Notes: generated by a model not told the origin, from the letters alone. A stretch of 64,000 nt of DNA from Dermanyssus gallinae (GCA_003439945.1 QVRM01005598.1:115001-179000); one strand, 5' to 3'; shown: positions 1-12,886, numbered from the stretch's first letter. A program made the numbers and translations.

Positions 1-281
1 GGAGGCCGCGCCATAGTGATGCCGCTTGATGGCATGTATGTGTGTCATCGGTTTGCCGATGTCGGAGCCCGTGTCGGAGAGACCTGTTATAGAGAGACAA
101 TCATAGTGACAGGCGGCATGGCACTGCTATAATTAGTATGACGTTACTCGCCTATGCTGCCGGTCCGTACACGACTATTAGTAATGCATCGGATTTATTC
201 ATCCATCGTCAGATACTACTACTATTGCTAAACTACATACAGAATATATGTTTACTCAGGACAGACTTCATAGTAGTATGT

Positions 282-321
<40 letters not shown>

Positions 322-1874
322 ACATGATGCTATAAAATATGTATATATATCACAGATAGAAAAACCAACAATTTGTTAACGCAACTGAAATTTACCTCAG
401 AATATTCGAGCTTTGAACAAGTTGTCTCACTGTTATGCTCTGACCTATTTAATAGTGTCCGCGATAAAGTCAAAGTTGTCCAACAATAACAACAGCGCAG
501 AAAAGTCACAAGGGCATAGATGTCGAGCCACACATACATTTACAGGCATACGAATACTACATATGCATACAAGGGAAAGAAATCGCGAGATGCTACGTAG
601 CAGCCGGACGAAGCAGCCTTCATCATGCACGCGCCGCTCGAGAGAGTGCGCGTTCGAGATTTGCTTACTTCAGTCGGTCGAGTTGTTGCTGTCGTCTGTG
701 TGAACGAACGTCCGGGTGATGCTCTAGGGGGCCTTCACTTGGAGTCAAAGGAGTAGGTAGGGGGTCGTCGGGGGCACCGAGGACTTTTGAGGATGCGCAA
801 CGCAAGCTGCAGTAGCAGGCGCCACCGCAGTGGGTGGCGGCTGTGACCGGGGGTTTTTGCTCTCTCATCGATGATGAACGAGTAGCGATCGGCTGGGCAG
901 GCTTGCCGTATTCATTCAGGAACTAGTAGACATAGTCCCCTGCGCATAGGCAGACAGCACGAAAGCCTCTTCGACTCGTAGCAGCCGGGTTGAGCGCGCC
1001 GAGTTTAGTTCCAGCTCAGACTGTGTCATGTCGTCGTATCGTGTCGTGCCGACAGGACGACGGAACAAGGAGAACCGACGCGAAGGAGTGACTACTGATG
1101 CTACGCACACACACACACACTTAGAGAACAACGAGAGACTGGAGAATGAGAAGAAATCAGGGACGGGAGGAAAAGACGAAAACCGCCAGAAGGAAGAGTA
1201 TGATGACAGCTCGACAGTCCGACAGGGTCTGTTTCGAGACATGCCGTAGTCTCGAGTACCGTAGCATCGTAGCTGAAAGCGACGCCGACGGGAATCGGTG
1301 AACGGTGGCGACGGTGTAGACGACGACGACGACAACGACGACAGCAATCACAACGCGGGTTACCCCATGTACGCTTCTCGTGGAAAAACGACAGCAATTC
1401 CTCCAACAACAACAACAATAACATTGGCAGTATCAGTACGCATCCGTAGATTGTTTTGTATCCCACTTCTCTGTTGTCCCAGTTTGTTTCAGTCCATGAT
1501 GTCTATGTGCGGTGTAGGAACAGCATCAGCAATGGCATCGTTCGGCTGTGACGACCGCGATGTCTGTGTCTGCACGCTCTCCGTGCATGCTGTCTCGCTG
1601 GCACGCCTGTCCTTTGGCTCCGACTCCGACGGAACCCTCTTTGACCCTCTCCGGAACGCCAACGATGGCCGGAGTTCTGCAATCAATTCTCTGTGGTTTA
1701 CGGTCAACATCTCGTTGACGCAGACAGACAGACAGATACACTCTTGTCAATCGCGGTACGTTGCCGCGTATCGCACGCACGCAACCGCTGTATATCCGGA
1801 ATGCTTCTTACGTTATTCTCTCTGCTCGAGTCATCTGTACATGTAGACATAGACAGGCGACAGAATAAAGAACG
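1..1874. other. non-coding stretch with short microsatellites
   Basis: I see no convincing gene here. Open frames are short, overlap on both strands and follow repeats. The stretch holds the TA palindrome at 278-325, a short (CA)n at about 1106-1120 and GAC/GAA-rich low-complexity sequence around 1300-1420. It is probably intron or intergenic DNA. Confidence 0.6.
278..325. repeat. perfect TA-cored palindrome
   Basis: A (TA)n tract is flanked by the unique arms ATGTCAA on the left and TTGACAT on the right. Every base from 278 to 325 pairs with its partner around a centre at 301.5, giving a 48-base perfect palindrome. Such a structure can extrude a cruciform in supercoiled DNA, and it may also mark an end-to-end copy event. 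Confidence 0.9.
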
Positions 1875-1916
1875 TTGACTAAGTTTAACGCCGACCAAAA
1901 ATACGGCAGGTCAGCC

Positions 1917-2165
1917 ATGCTGACAACACGAGCCCATCATCATGGCCGAATAAGCAATAACGGAAATGCCGTCAATAACGACAACAACAGCAACAAGAGA
2001 GAGAAAAACAACAACAACGAAAAAGGGCATAAACAACACAGCGACAACAGCAACAAAAACGAGAACAACAACAATAACAACGAACAAAGGAATCGACAAC
2101 ACAGCAGCAATAGCAAGTGCAGCAACAAGATGCAACAACGAAACAAGAGGCAAACGGCAACATAA
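1917..2165 (+). CDS. candidate Asn-rich coding segment
   Basis: An ATG at 1917 opens a frame of about 82 codons ending TAA. Its product is rich in Asn, Lys, Gln, Ser and His. Asn is written mostly AAC with some AAT, Lys as AAA and AAG, and Gln as CAA and CAG, so drift in the CAA-type repeat tends to keep residues hydrophilic in this frame. CAA repeats contain no stop codon in any frame, so an open frame is weak evidence by itself. No domain is recognised. It could be an exon of a low-complexity protein or simply a decayed (CAA)n satellite. Confidence 0.2.
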   Translation: MLTTRAHHHGRISNNGNAVNNDNNSNKREKNNNNEKGHKQHSDNSNKNENNNNNNEQRNRQHSSNSKCSNKMQQRNKRQTAT

Positions 2166-5150
2166 TCCAACCCAACCTCATCGGTGGTATGACAACAGGA
2201 AGCAGCCGATGACGGATTCCTGCACCGGGACGCGTCATCAGTGCGCGTCTGATACGTTGTTTCGCAGTTCCGCTGGTTTCGAGTAGCCTGCACGCACTTA
2301 TGGGCTGCTGTTGGACTTTTTTCCACGCTTTCGTCTGGCTGCGGTTCTTGAGCGGGTGAATGCCTCTCAGCTCCTGTTCATTATTTCATTGCTTGAAAGT
2401 GGTCCGTTTTGCGATAAAATGCCGATCAACAACCATCATCGTCACGAATCGCTGTTTGTCGTCACACAACCGTTTCGTTCATCCAAGCGAGCGCCATTAG
2501 GAGGAGGTGGACGAGAAGGAGGAGATGATTTTGTTGTGGTCGTTATTGTTGTTGTAGTCATTGTCGTGCAGTCGCAGAACGGCGGTAGAGGCGGCGGCTC
2601 ACTACGTAGCGCGAAGCAATGAGACTGCCTGTTACTTGATGTGGATGTAAGACAAAAAGAGGAAGAAAGTGACGATAACTTCGACAGCGACGAACCACCA
2701 ATGAATGATGTGAGGAAATAAGAAGCAGATGACGACAAAACGCAGAGAAAGAGGGCAACCTCGCTAGAGAGAGATCGAGAGAGCGGACCGGAGAGAGAGA
2801 GAGAGAGAAACACAAGCCTGATCTGTCGCGCTTCACGTTGTGGATAATTGCCCGTTGCCAGCTACCGATCATAAGCGGGCAAACGAACGAGTTTGGTATG
2901 AAAGAGTAGCGCTAGTATCAGGAGTAGCGTCCCGGAGGTTTCATATCTCCATCTTGCCACATCATAGTGATATCCTTTTGATCCTTGAGATGACGAAGAC
3001 GAGGACGAAAACGAGGCTGACCCCAACCACCATCGACAGTCTCAGCCGCACCACCACCAACAACAACAACGACAACAACAACCATCACCGTCTGCCTTGC
3101 TTGAGCTGTCTCTGTTCCTTCCGAGTTTTCCTCTGCCACCTTCTCCTAGCCCTGGCCCTGCTGTTTCTTCTTCTCGCCTTTTTCCTGTTTTCCTCGTTCC
3201 CGATCGTCCTTTGTCGTCTTCTTCGCCTTCTACACCCACCGCCACATATTGGTTATCGGACCCTGTCCTCTGATTCCGCCCTGTGGGAAGGCAGCTGCGT
3301 GTCGTTTCATACCGATGGTTGCAGGATACATTACGGCTACGACTACTACGATTCTAGTAACTGGCTGGTTGGCTAGCTGTATACGCACATGTATGTAACC
3401 ATGCACGTATGTATGAATGTAAGAATGCATATGTCTATATATGTCTATATATATTCATACGCCTGTGTACGCCTGTCGGTGCGTACGCTGCTGCCTAGAC
3501 ATGTACACTGAACGGCTGCTTGTTGGTGCGGTGCATGCGGTACGGCGTACTATTGCCCTACGAGTACTAGAGGACTCCAAGTACCGCTGCCGTATGTAGC
3601 AAGGGCAAATGTTTCCTTGAGGTCGGCCTAGTGGAGAGCGTGCCCTGTGTACCGTTGTCCTATGACCGTGCCCTGGTCACCGACCACAGACCAGTTGCTA
3701 TTCCGTCACCAATACCTTCCGCTCTCTTACGATGGTTATGGTGGCGATGATGATAGCAATGATGGCGACAGGCCAAAGTCCGTCAGCGGTCCGAAAACTA
3801 ACAAAACAGCAACCACAGCAATGCCAGCGGCCAAGGATCTTTTTGCTCATTGAGTTCGACGCCGCTGCGCCCAACAGCACGCGAAGGAAGTCGTGGCGCG
3901 TGGACCCGCCCGGGCCGATGCGCGCTGCCGGTCCCTAGAGAAGCACCAGTAGAGGAACACGAGTTTGGCAGGAGAGGGGGTGGCAGAGGAGAGCTGAAGG
4001 AATTGCATGCAAAAGAGTATCGACCACCCGCACTCGCCGTATGCTTGTGCTCGGCGATTGCTGTTGCGGAGAGCGCAGCATCGTAGACCTAAAGGCGGGC
4101 TGCAGCAGCAGCTGCTTTGGCGACACTGGTGGATGTGATACTGTTTCTGATGATGTCGGTACTACTGGTTGTTGTAGTTGGTTTTCCTTATTCTCTCCTG
4201 CTGTTTTTCTCGGCTGCTCTGTGGGCCAGTCTTCAGTCGGGCGTTCGGACCAACCGCTGACTCTATGCGAAAAACCCATTGCCAGCTGCTGGCCATTGAT
4301 AACTCTCACGGTCTCGTTTGCCAGTCTAGTTCCTAGCTGTCCTAGTATCGACGTAGAAAGAGTCGTAGCAGATTTAGGATAAGAAGGACGCAAACCTCGG
4401 CTCGCGCATCTTAGCATCATGCATATATATTTGTCTCTCGACCCACTATGCCCGATCCACCCGCCGCTCTCCGAGTCATTGCCCGCCGGCAGAGTCGGCT
4501 GCGCGCACTTTTGCCACTGGTTCAAGACACACTTTTTGCCAATTTTACGAACTGGCCAGTTGGCTCGAGGAGTCGAGGTGTAGACGTAACGTTGTAGTAT
4601 AGACAGCACACCATTGAAAACCCCTGCTCCATTCTCTTTCTTTTCCTCTCTACTGCTTGCTTTCTTGACTGGTAGATTTTGTTGATATCGAGTTTTGAGC
4701 TACTGGTAAGCTGCTTCTTCCCCATCTACACATGGCATACAAACACAAACGGACACATCCTACACACAGTCATATATATATATATATATATATATATAAG
4801 ATGAGATCACACTATTGCACACTGTTCCCTTAAGTCCATGGGCTGTTTCTCGTCTTTCGTTCAGATACGTTCGCGTTGCAATGACCCTTTTGAATTTATG
4901 AAATGAAAACTGATACAGCTGATAAACACACTAGCCCCCAATTTTCCACAAGCGCGTGAAAACGTGCACCTCTTTTGTACGGCAAAAATCATAATACTAA
5001 TTTGGTAGGCAAATACTTATACAAGTTTACTACGCTCCATCGGCCAGCTTTTTTCTGTTGTTGCACTCTGGCAGACCGCGAATACGGGCCTCGTTTACTA
5101 TACACCTTACAGATTAAGTTTACTCATAGTGGGCTAGGCACAATACTACA
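2166..5150. other. gene-poor stretch
   Basis: I recognise no gene. The stretch contains a (GA)n tract at about 2791-2812, GAC/AAC-rich simple sequence near 2990-3090, ATGT-type repeats at 3390-3460 and a (TA)n tract at 4772-4798. Both strands carry overlapping open frames around 3850-4610, but none has a recognisable domain. The DNA becomes more AT-rich after 4700. Confidence 0.5.
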
Positions 5151-5158
5151 ATAAAATG

Positions 5159-5262
5159 ATTACCATGATTTCTATACGAGATCGAACCTGGCCATCTTGC
5201 ACTGAGTGGTACGCTCACAACACTACGTTGTGAGCGCTTAATTCTACTGCTACACCAACTAC
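5159..5262 (-). repeat. tRNA-like element (SINE remnant?)
   Basis: On the minus strand a B-box-like GGTTCGATCTC (5178-5188) lies downstream of an A-box-like GTGTAGCAGTAGAATTAAGCG (about 5235-5256), at tRNA-like spacing. Between them is a perfect 10-base-pair hairpin (5212-5221 with 5227-5236). The acceptor and T stems do not pair as in a working tRNA. I therefore read it as a tRNA-derived short interspersed element or pseudogene. Confidence 0.4.
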
Positions 5263-5282
5263 GTTCCTTCTTTTTTTTTGAG

Positions 5283-5448
5283 AGGACTAACTGGGAAATG
5301 CGGAACGCACAAACGGTCACCACTGCAGGATTGTACTCAATTGCGAGTGTGGGCCGGTAATGTGGGGCTCCAACCCACTAAAAACCAGTCATGTCCTTTT
5401 TGCCCCTATGTGCGTAGTGATCAACTTTGTGCGTTCCTAAATACTGCG
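5283..5448 (+). CDS. candidate internal exon, unknown protein
   Basis: A non-repetitive open frame follows a pyrimidine run ending GAG (about 5263-5282) and meets a good donor, GCG|GTAAGC, at 5449. The frame stays open to 5712 if unspliced. The exon product contains SCPFCPYVRSDQLC, which recalls the first cysteine pair of a C2H2 zinc finger, but no histidine pair follows, so I assign no family. The acceptor is weak because GAG is not the usual CAG or TAG. It abuts the tRNA-like element upstream. Confidence 0.25.
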
Positions 5449-7513
5449 GTAAGCATTTGTTACTCGCTCATTGTAGACGCCACCTTTGATCGGTTGTCCG
5501 TTGTGCTTCCTTTCGTGGCATCATTGCTTCTGCGTCAAATCAGCCTGTGCATGAATCTGTCTAGCAACCTATTTATCGTATCGTGCGTCAGGCAACACCG
5601 CTTGTTGTTTGGCCCCCTGACTAACCGACGGACGGACGGATGGAGGGACCGACTAACTGAGTTGGTTATTGTGCTACGACAAGAACAACAACATGAGCCA
5701 GCAGGCGACTAGGTAGTTAGGTGGTAATCTTGCACTGTCGATGCCAGGCGTCGAGGTAACTACACACTCGATCAAATCGAGCTACCGGACGACAAATGCC
5801 CGTCTCTCTCTCTCTATCCCTTTGTTCCCCTCGTTTTCGTCGGGCCACTTCTTTATCCTCTCGTTGCAACTATACGCTGGACTAGCGGCTCGGGACCACT
5901 GGCTCACCAGCGACGGTAGCATACAGCCCAGCCGTCTGAGCCTCTAAGTTAACCTTTATGACGGATCGTGGTTGTCGTTTGTCGTACACCCGCTCTATGT
6001 ACTCCCCTCTCTCTCTCTCTCTCTCTTCTTTCTCTATCCCCCCCCTCTCTCTCTCCTACCACTTCTTTCTGTAGGAGTCGCTTTAGGGCAGTATAAAGAC
6101 GACAAACAAGAAGCTGCTGGATAGACGGGGTAGAGAGAAGGGGGGGGGGGCAAGAATAAGGTCCGTTCCAGCTAGACAGGCTGGACTCACCATAGGTTTG
6201 CGCGAGCACCGAGCCATTCCTTGACGGGTTTTCCTTATCGCTGAAGTCGTCGTCCGAGGTGGTGTCCTGGTGGTCCTTGAACGTAATAGGCTTGCGCGAC
6301 GGTCCTGCTTAGTGTTTTGCTGCTTCTGCCGTTGTTGCTACTGCTACCCATACTTCTACTACTACTACGACTGTTACTGTTGTAGCGTCTTGTTTTTGAC
6401 GAGTGGCTTTCGACAAGTACCCACGATGCTGCTGCGCCTGATGGTGCTGATATAGATGAGACGACAAGAACGACAATCGCTGATTCCAGACTCAAGCGCA
6501 CACTCGCTCACTTACCGGCTCTGTTTCCTTGGCCTTATTTCTTCTCAGTCTCTTTCTCTCCCCTTCTTTCACGCATTCTGTCCCCCTTTCTCTCTTACTC
6601 ACTCACTCTATCACGCGCGATTGTCAAGTGTCCCGTTCCCTTGTCGACAGCCAGATGCGGCGCGGGTCCTAGACCTCTGAGTTGCAGGCCTCGTCGGCGC
6701 TTTAAGTGGGCAGGCCAGACAGCGGAGCACGAGTAGAAACAGACAGGGGTTTGAAGAGGATTGGGGCGTTTGGGCGTAGAGCGAGGGGTGGGGGGGGGGA
6801 GAGAAGCGTATAGAGACGCAGCAGGCCAATAACGCCAGCCAATGTCCACTGGACACACGACGGATCGGGATGGGCTGGACCGGGACAACACGGTTGTCGA
6901 CGGGTCTGCCAAACTGCAGGGAATTTAACAAATCTATGTAAGTCACCCAAGCAATCAATACCTGTCAGCTGCCCGGTCACCCGGCTGCGGACTGTTGGTC
7001 AGCGAACGCTGGACGGCGCGCTTGACCATTCCGAGCCCATTTGACCGTTCACAGCTAATGTCCCTCTGCAGCACTGGCAGCAATGCGGGTTGCCTCTGCT
7101 GCTGCCGCTGCTGCTGCTGCTACAACCGTCAAATCGTTGCTGCGAACTTCTGCCGGCTGCCGTTTGAGCTGCTTGAGTGAACAGTCGACCGCCGACGATA
7201 AGGCGACGCCAGACAGTCCAGCCAGCTGACCAGTCAACCACCAAACCAACCAGCCGGCCGGCCACCCAGCCAGCCAATCCCTACGGATGGAATCTTCTTC
7301 CCCCTAGAATTGATGCGCAAAGCAAATGTGTTGAAAGAAAATGAACGTGTAAGCCATTAGCGTAATGATGCCGGGCGCAGAGATCCGCACGCATTGCGCA
7401 TGCGAGATTCACCACGAGAGTGACAAAGAGCAGACGAGAAAGAAAGGATAGATGGCGACGATGTACGAACAGGGTGAGGGCGCAGGAAAACCAGGCGGAG
7501 TACGAGACAGATA

Positions 7514-7517
<4 letters not shown>

Positions 7518-7569
<52 letters not shown>
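7518..7569. repeat. (TA)n microsatellite
   Basis: About 52 bases of uninterrupted alternating T and A. Translated Ile-Tyr runs across it are artefacts. Confidence 0.95.
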
Positions 7570-7570
<1 letters not shown>

Positions 7571-8480
7571 GGAATCTGCGCGCACCATGGCTGCCTATCT
7601 GTCCTAAAGAATTAGGGCGCGCTGAACTTCTTTCCCCATAGAAGAAAAAACTTCATGCTCACAATTCATCCTATTTGGTTGCCGCCAACACCAGGTTTGT
7701 TTGTATGTTTGCTTTATTGGTGCGATTACAGCGTCAGTGCGTAACTTTGCTCTAACACTTCATCACTGTCATTAGTCCTAGCGTCACCATCATCATCATC
7801 ATCATCATTATAATGTTCATCAGTAACAATAATAGTAAGCACCCGTCGCGGCAGCAGCAGCACCGGCAAATCTGCGCCTTGTATCGACTGCGTAACCCCA
7901 GTTCAGCTGCGCTGGACCACTTGAACCCACAACAAATATTTCACTTATTTTTCCTTTCATCGTTGACGACGCCCTTTTAGACGTTTCAACGACAACGGGT
8001 CGCACCAGTGGGAAGTGGGGAACGTGGGGCAAGAGAAGCAAGAATATCCGCATTCACCCCCAAAATGGTGAACCTGCTAACCTGCGTTCATCAGGCAGGC
8101 GCGGGGCGCCTACTCAATGTGTGCTCACTCACACCTTCACTCACTGTTCTTTATTATCGAGACGGAAGGAGCCAGCGGCGGTGATGACAACCCTGCTGCG
8201 TCCTTCGTCAGATCACGGACGGAACGGAACTTGTTCTCTTCTCGGCCTCTCTTTTGTTCTCTCTCTCGCGTCCTCTATCCTATCTATCTGTTTTCCTCTA
8301 GAACCTCGCTCTAAAATTGACGGCTCGAAACGTGTACGCACTCGTAGTCCCTTCGATTCTACTGCTCACTACTGATCATCTTCTCCTTTTGCCGAGCCGC
8401 CTCTTCTTGCCGCCGCTATCCAGTGGCTAATGGAAGACAAAGGGGAGTTTGGCTAGAAAGGGTTGCACACGGCTATAGAC

Positions 8481-8498
8481 GGGGGGGGGGGGGGGGGG
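8481..8498. repeat. poly-G tract of 18 bases
   Basis: An uninterrupted run of 18 G on the plus strand, followed by a purine-rich flank. It is the longest G run in the window and could form a G-quadruplex. Its length may be uncertain in the assembly. Confidence 0.9.
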
Positions 8499-10107
8499 CG
8501 AGGAGGGGCAGACGAGAACAGGGCTGCGGTGGGGTGGGGTAATTGGGTAGCTTAAAGCCTGGACGAATGTGCGGTAGTCGACTGGGGGAACTGCTTTAGA
8601 CTTTGACTACAACTGCCTCTAGTTTTACTACGACTACATCTACTTCAGTTCGTCGTCGTGCTACTGCTGCTGCTGCTACGGGTCGATCAGACCGGTTCAC
8701 GACAGACTTCGCCGGTATGCTGTACTCGGCGTTGTCGTCGCCAATCTCCAATGGAAAGAAGAAGCGAGAGTGGTCTGTCACAGGTCGTACGCACAGTCGA
8801 AACAGTATTCATTGTGGTAGGAGGCCTTCATGAGGGCGAGAGATCGAGAAAAAGAGAGCAATGAAGACAGAGAGAGAAAGAGAGGTGAGGAAAGAGGTCA
8901 TGCGGTGAGGCGCACAAAAGCAGGTGGCTGTTTGGCATTCCAAAAGGGTTGTCAGAAGACAGTCAGTATTGACAGTACCGGCCGCGGCGACAACGGCGCG
9001 CTAGCGGGTAAAGCGCGGGCAACGCTGTGGTGGCCTACGAGAAGGGGATTCGTCAGGAAGGGGCTAGGGATCGTCAGTGTAGGGGCGACGGAGCAGCGCT
9101 TGGCGGTGTGGAGGTGAGCCTGGGGAAATAGTGGGAGGAAAGGGAGCAAAAGAAGATGCCTTTAAACCAGGCTGTGTCGGCGCTCGTGTAGGCGGCTACC
9201 TTCCGCTGTGTAGGCGAGTGGAAGTTTTCACGTCTCTTGCCGCCACCGCGCTGCTGATTCTAGCGGTGCTATCCGCGTAGGTGTGGTATCCATCGATGGA
9301 CCGCGAGCGGACGCAGAGCTTTCAGCTGAACTCGAACTGAATGTGTCGAGGAGCTAAGCTGAGCTGAGTTAGCCAGCTCGAAGTGCCGTGGTGCCGAAGT
9401 AGCTTCGACCGATTTGGTTATTAATGACTCTGGACAGTCAGTGAGTCGTCGGTGGTCGTCTAGCGTGCGATGCGCGCACGTTCGATGGAATCAGACAGGA
9501 CAGCAAGAAAGGGGAATAGAAAGGGTAGGCGGGGCATTGTAGAGAAAGTGAGTGTGAGTGAGAGAGAGAGAGAGAGACGGACTAGTCCACCAGTGAAATG
9601 CTATGCGTAAACGAATGGACGAACGACGAATAGACGAACACGCCGTCAAGTGGAAATCGGTTGAATTCATGAATTCCCTTTGTACGACGCTTAGCCTATG
9701 CGTTGTTGAGGAATGCTCTTGATGGAGATGCGCCCGATAAGGGCACCGTTGACCAACTAAATGACGATAATGGCAACCACAACTACTACCGCTTCATCTT
9801 GTTGCGATGGATGCCATTGAAAGCCGCGGCGGCGCAATGCCTCAATGGCTTGGCCGATTGATTGACTACTAATCCGGTTTTATCTAGTTTTAAATTATCT
9901 TGTTTAGTCTAGTACCGACCGAGCTCTGCCGCGGCGCGGCCGGCTGAGTATTTCAATGCGACGCGCGTGTACAATGCCTTCAGGAACGCTATCGCTGTTA
10001 CGCCAGTACCCTGCCAGTTCACTACCATTAACTAGTCTTCCGCTTTTTTCTGTGGAGGAGGGTTAAATGCAGTTACGCACTACCGCTACGAGTAGGAAAT
10101 ATTGCTT

Positions 10108-10182
10108 TCCATCTCGAGCTGTGTGGGACTCGACCCCAGCGGATGGATGTTACGCCGCTGAGACCCATACCCACTAAACGCA
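10108..10182 (-). repeat. tRNA-like element (SINE remnant?)
   Basis: On the minus strand GGGTCGAGTCCC (within 10125-10137) matches the RNA polymerase III B-box consensus closely. Upstream, TTTAGTGGGTATGGG resembles an A box, and a six-base stem (CAGCGG with CCGCTG) sits where an anticodon arm would be, with an oversized loop. The overall fold is not a standard cloverleaf. This is the best tRNA-like match of the five in the window. Confidence 0.45.
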
Positions 10183-11380
10183 CCTCTCCCCCTAAACACC
10201 ACTCTCTGATGGCCCAGGTCTCCATAGAACAGTGCTATGGACCAATCTTCCTCTTGTCGATGGCTTTCTTCCGGGCTCTTTATAGCTTGCTGTATACGGC
10301 TAGCTTTCTCATTTCTCTTGTGAATATATTTGTGTACATAGGTTTTAGTATTTGTTTATCTTCTTCTTTATTTCCCCCCCCTCTCTCTCTCTCGTGTTTT
10401 AGTCGAGAAGTATAACTTGTAGCCGTTTTGCTGGTTGGTCAGGTTGACCTGACAAGTGTGAGTTTCTTTGTTGTCCGTTGTGGGGATGGGGAGCAGCATT
10501 GGGGGGTGCTAGATGCCTTTCATACAAAGGTGACTATGAAGCAACATGTCTTTCTAGGCTGGTTCCGCACGCACCTTGGGTGATCGTGACTGAATGTGCG
10601 TAGACATACAATTGAGTCAGGATGGGGTGAAGGGGGTTGTTATCGTTGTTGTTAATGTCGCTCATGCTGCTACTGTTGTGGTTTCCCGTACCAAATAGGG
10701 GGAACCCATTATAAACAGCAAAGGTGGGGGGCTAATTTGCTCACCCATCTGTCTCGACAGAGAGGGAAAGAGAGAGAAAGCAACAGTCAACCAACCAGTG
10801 GCATCAGCGCCCCTCCACCAGGTTGACGATACAAAGATCAAGTTGATGATAAAATATGTATGACTATAGTCTTGTATCGCTATGGAACAATGCGGCGCGG
10901 CATTGTTACCGTCGATCCGTCTCGATCTCTCGATTGAAGCAACGCCAATACTACTACTACAACTACTACTACGGTTTTTATCAGTGCTACTACAAGCACA
11001 GCTATTCATGTCTGCCTACGTTTCATGTATGAATGTAGTGTATGGATGTGATGTGTAAGTATGTATGTGCCAACGTGTGCGTATATATATATATATAAGC
11101 ATGTTTGTATGACTCCGTATGTATGTAGAGTTGTGTCTGTGAAGATATGCGGGCAGGCGAGCGAACGAACGAACGAACGACCGACCGACCGACCAGGGAG
11201 ACCCGACGGCTCTGCAGATGCAGGTTACGAGTGCAGCACGCAGCCATCGTTTGGCATTGTTTGGCCACAGGCTAGCGGCAACGGGTTCCGTGCCAGAGTT
11301 CGTGGCGACAGTGTGCAGCCGCATCGCTCCATTGAGCTGGCCGTCACGGTAGACAACCGTGGTCGCCGCCGCCTCCGCCG
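10183..11380. other. gene-poor stretch
   Basis: I see no supported gene. The stretch contains a CT-rich segment near 10375-10395, a short (TA)n at 11082-11097 within GTAT-type sequence, and CGAA/CGAC repeats at about 11160-11195. Confidence 0.5.
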
Positions 11381-11485
11381 CTGTTGTTGTTGTTGTTGTT
11401 GTTGTTGCTGTTGTTGTTGTTGTTGTCGTTGCTGTTGTTGTTGTTGTTGTTGTTGTGGCTGTTGTCGTTGCTGTTGTTGTTGTTG
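11381..11485. repeat. (TTG)n/(CAA)n imperfect array
   Basis: About 105 bases of TTG triplets with CTG, TCG and TGG variants. It is open in nearly all frames on both strands, reading Val, Leu or Cys on plus and Thr, Gln or Asn on minus. I do not count it as coding because no flanking sequence looks like protein. Confidence 0.9.
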
Positions 11486-11642
11486 ACCTCCGCCTCGTCA
11501 CTGTCGTTGCCTGTTGCAGCTGTGACTGCAGGACTTGGCGGTGTCCCCGTAGCACCGTATGGTTAGAAGAGCGGAGGAGACCTTAGCGTGCCGTAGCCGA
11601 AGTAGAACCAGCGGCGGCAGCACCAGCAACAGCCGACTTGGC

Positions 11643-11753
11643 GTTGCTGTTGTTGTTGCTGCTATTGCTGTTGTTGTTGTTGTTATTGTTGTTGCTATTG
11701 CTGCTGCTGCTGTTGTTGTTGTTGCTGCTGCTGCTGCTGCTAATGCTGTTGCC
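11643..11753. repeat. (TTG/CTG)n imperfect array
   Basis: A second triplet array about 160 bases after the first, with a higher share of CTG and ATTG interruptions. The pair may have arisen by slippage from a shared tract. Confidence 0.85.
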
Positions 11754-11970
11754 GACAGTCTTCGTCGGCCGGCTTGGGCGATGTCGCGCCGGCTCAGACG
11801 GATACGCGTCCCGTGAAACGGATCAGAAGTGAACGAAAGTTCCCGACTCAGCGTTGAAAGCTCATCAAGCATGACGGCTACGACGCCGACGATACTCGAC
11901 TCCCGACCGTCAGAATACCGTTACCAGACAGACCCAACAGACAGACAGATGAACGGACAGGCGGCCAGAC

Positions 11971-12002
11971 AGATATATATATATATATATATATGTTGAT
12001 AC

Positions 12003-12067
<65 letters not shown>

Positions 12068-12095
12068 AAGAAATAGAGAAAGAGAGAGAGAGAGA
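11971..12095. repeat. compound (TA)n-(GA)n satellite
   Basis: There are TA tracts at 11971-11994 and 12003-12059, the second broken by a phase slip (ATTATA) near 12024. A GT run and (GA)n at about 12075-12094 follow. The phase slip is where a cruciform centre or a fused pair of tracts would fall. Confidence 0.9.
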
Positions 12096-12684
12096 TACAA
12101 CCTAGTCTACCAATGCCGCTCGCTGACCGCCGGCCGCGTCTCTCGCGCTCAATGCGCACACGAACGTAACACCGCGCTGAACCGCGCGTCATGTCGGCTC
12201 ACCGACTTGAGATCTGGTTTTGTTTCGCCGCCGTCCAGTATAAAGCTGTGAGTTGTCGGCTGCAACGCCGTTTCGTCGCGTCAGCAAGTCGATACGCTGA
12301 AGCGCAAACAGCAGCAGCAGCAGCAGCAGAAATAATAACACTGATAGTAAATGTCGTATTAGTAGTAACAGCTCGCTCGTAACCGTAGCGGCAATAGTAG
12401 CGAACGGTTACGAGCAACTCGAGTTATCGGAGAAAAAGAGTTCGTGGTGGAGCAATAGCAACTAATTAGCACTGCTTCCGCACTAGTTATTCGTGCAGCC
12501 GTTCTGACCGTTTCTCTGCGGATGTGCGTGTGTCAACGGCGTAGTAAAAGCTGTGAACATCTTCCATCGTTTGTCGTCTCGCACGGCCAGTGGCTCTAAG
12601 AGGGCTATCGTCATAACTGCTCGAGTAAACGTTCAACATGTAGTATAAACATCCTACGCAGGCGTATACAAGTAAACACTGTCC

Positions 12685-12706
12685 ATATATATATATATAT
12701 ATATAT
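12685..12706. repeat. (TA)n microsatellite
   Basis: A short uninterrupted TA tract, about 95 bases before the longer one at 12802. Confidence 0.9.
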
Positions 12707-12796
12707 GTAAATGCTTGCGTCAATGCAAATCGAATTTGTGCCTGTTGGGTTCATCGCACATGCTGATTATCCCTCACCTTTTATATGGTATATTTG

Positions 12797-12801
<5 letters not shown>

Positions 12802-12883
<82 letters not shown>
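12802..12883. repeat. long (TA)n microsatellite
   Basis: About 82 bases of pure TA, ending in ATGCATGG. Its uninterrupted length suggests recent expansion. Confidence 0.95.

Positions 12884-12886
<3 letters not shown>

Larger units (their letters stand above)
5713..10100. other. gene-poor stretch with CT, TA and G tracts
   Basis: I recognise no gene. Contents include CT-rich sequence at about 5999-6056, a poly-G at about 6145-6155, a CTG/CGC-rich patch at 7085-7125, a (TA)n at 7518-7569, an ATC/CAT run near 7788-7808, an 18-base G run at 8481-8498 and a (GA)n at about 9558-9576. On the minus strand near 7055-7200 one frame gives an Ala-rich peptide with varied Ala codons. Without splice signals I do not call it. 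Confidence 0.5.

Noticed and set aside
5178..5236. A functional tRNA gene
   Set aside because: Box-like motifs exist, but acceptor and T stems do not pair and the anticodon arm is replaced by a 10-base-pair hairpin. The same reasoning applies to the other four elements.
11061..11872. Long Val/Cys/Leu or Thr/Ala open frames over the TTG arrays
   Set aside because: TTG repeats have no stop in most frames on either strand, and the flanks show no protein-like sequence.
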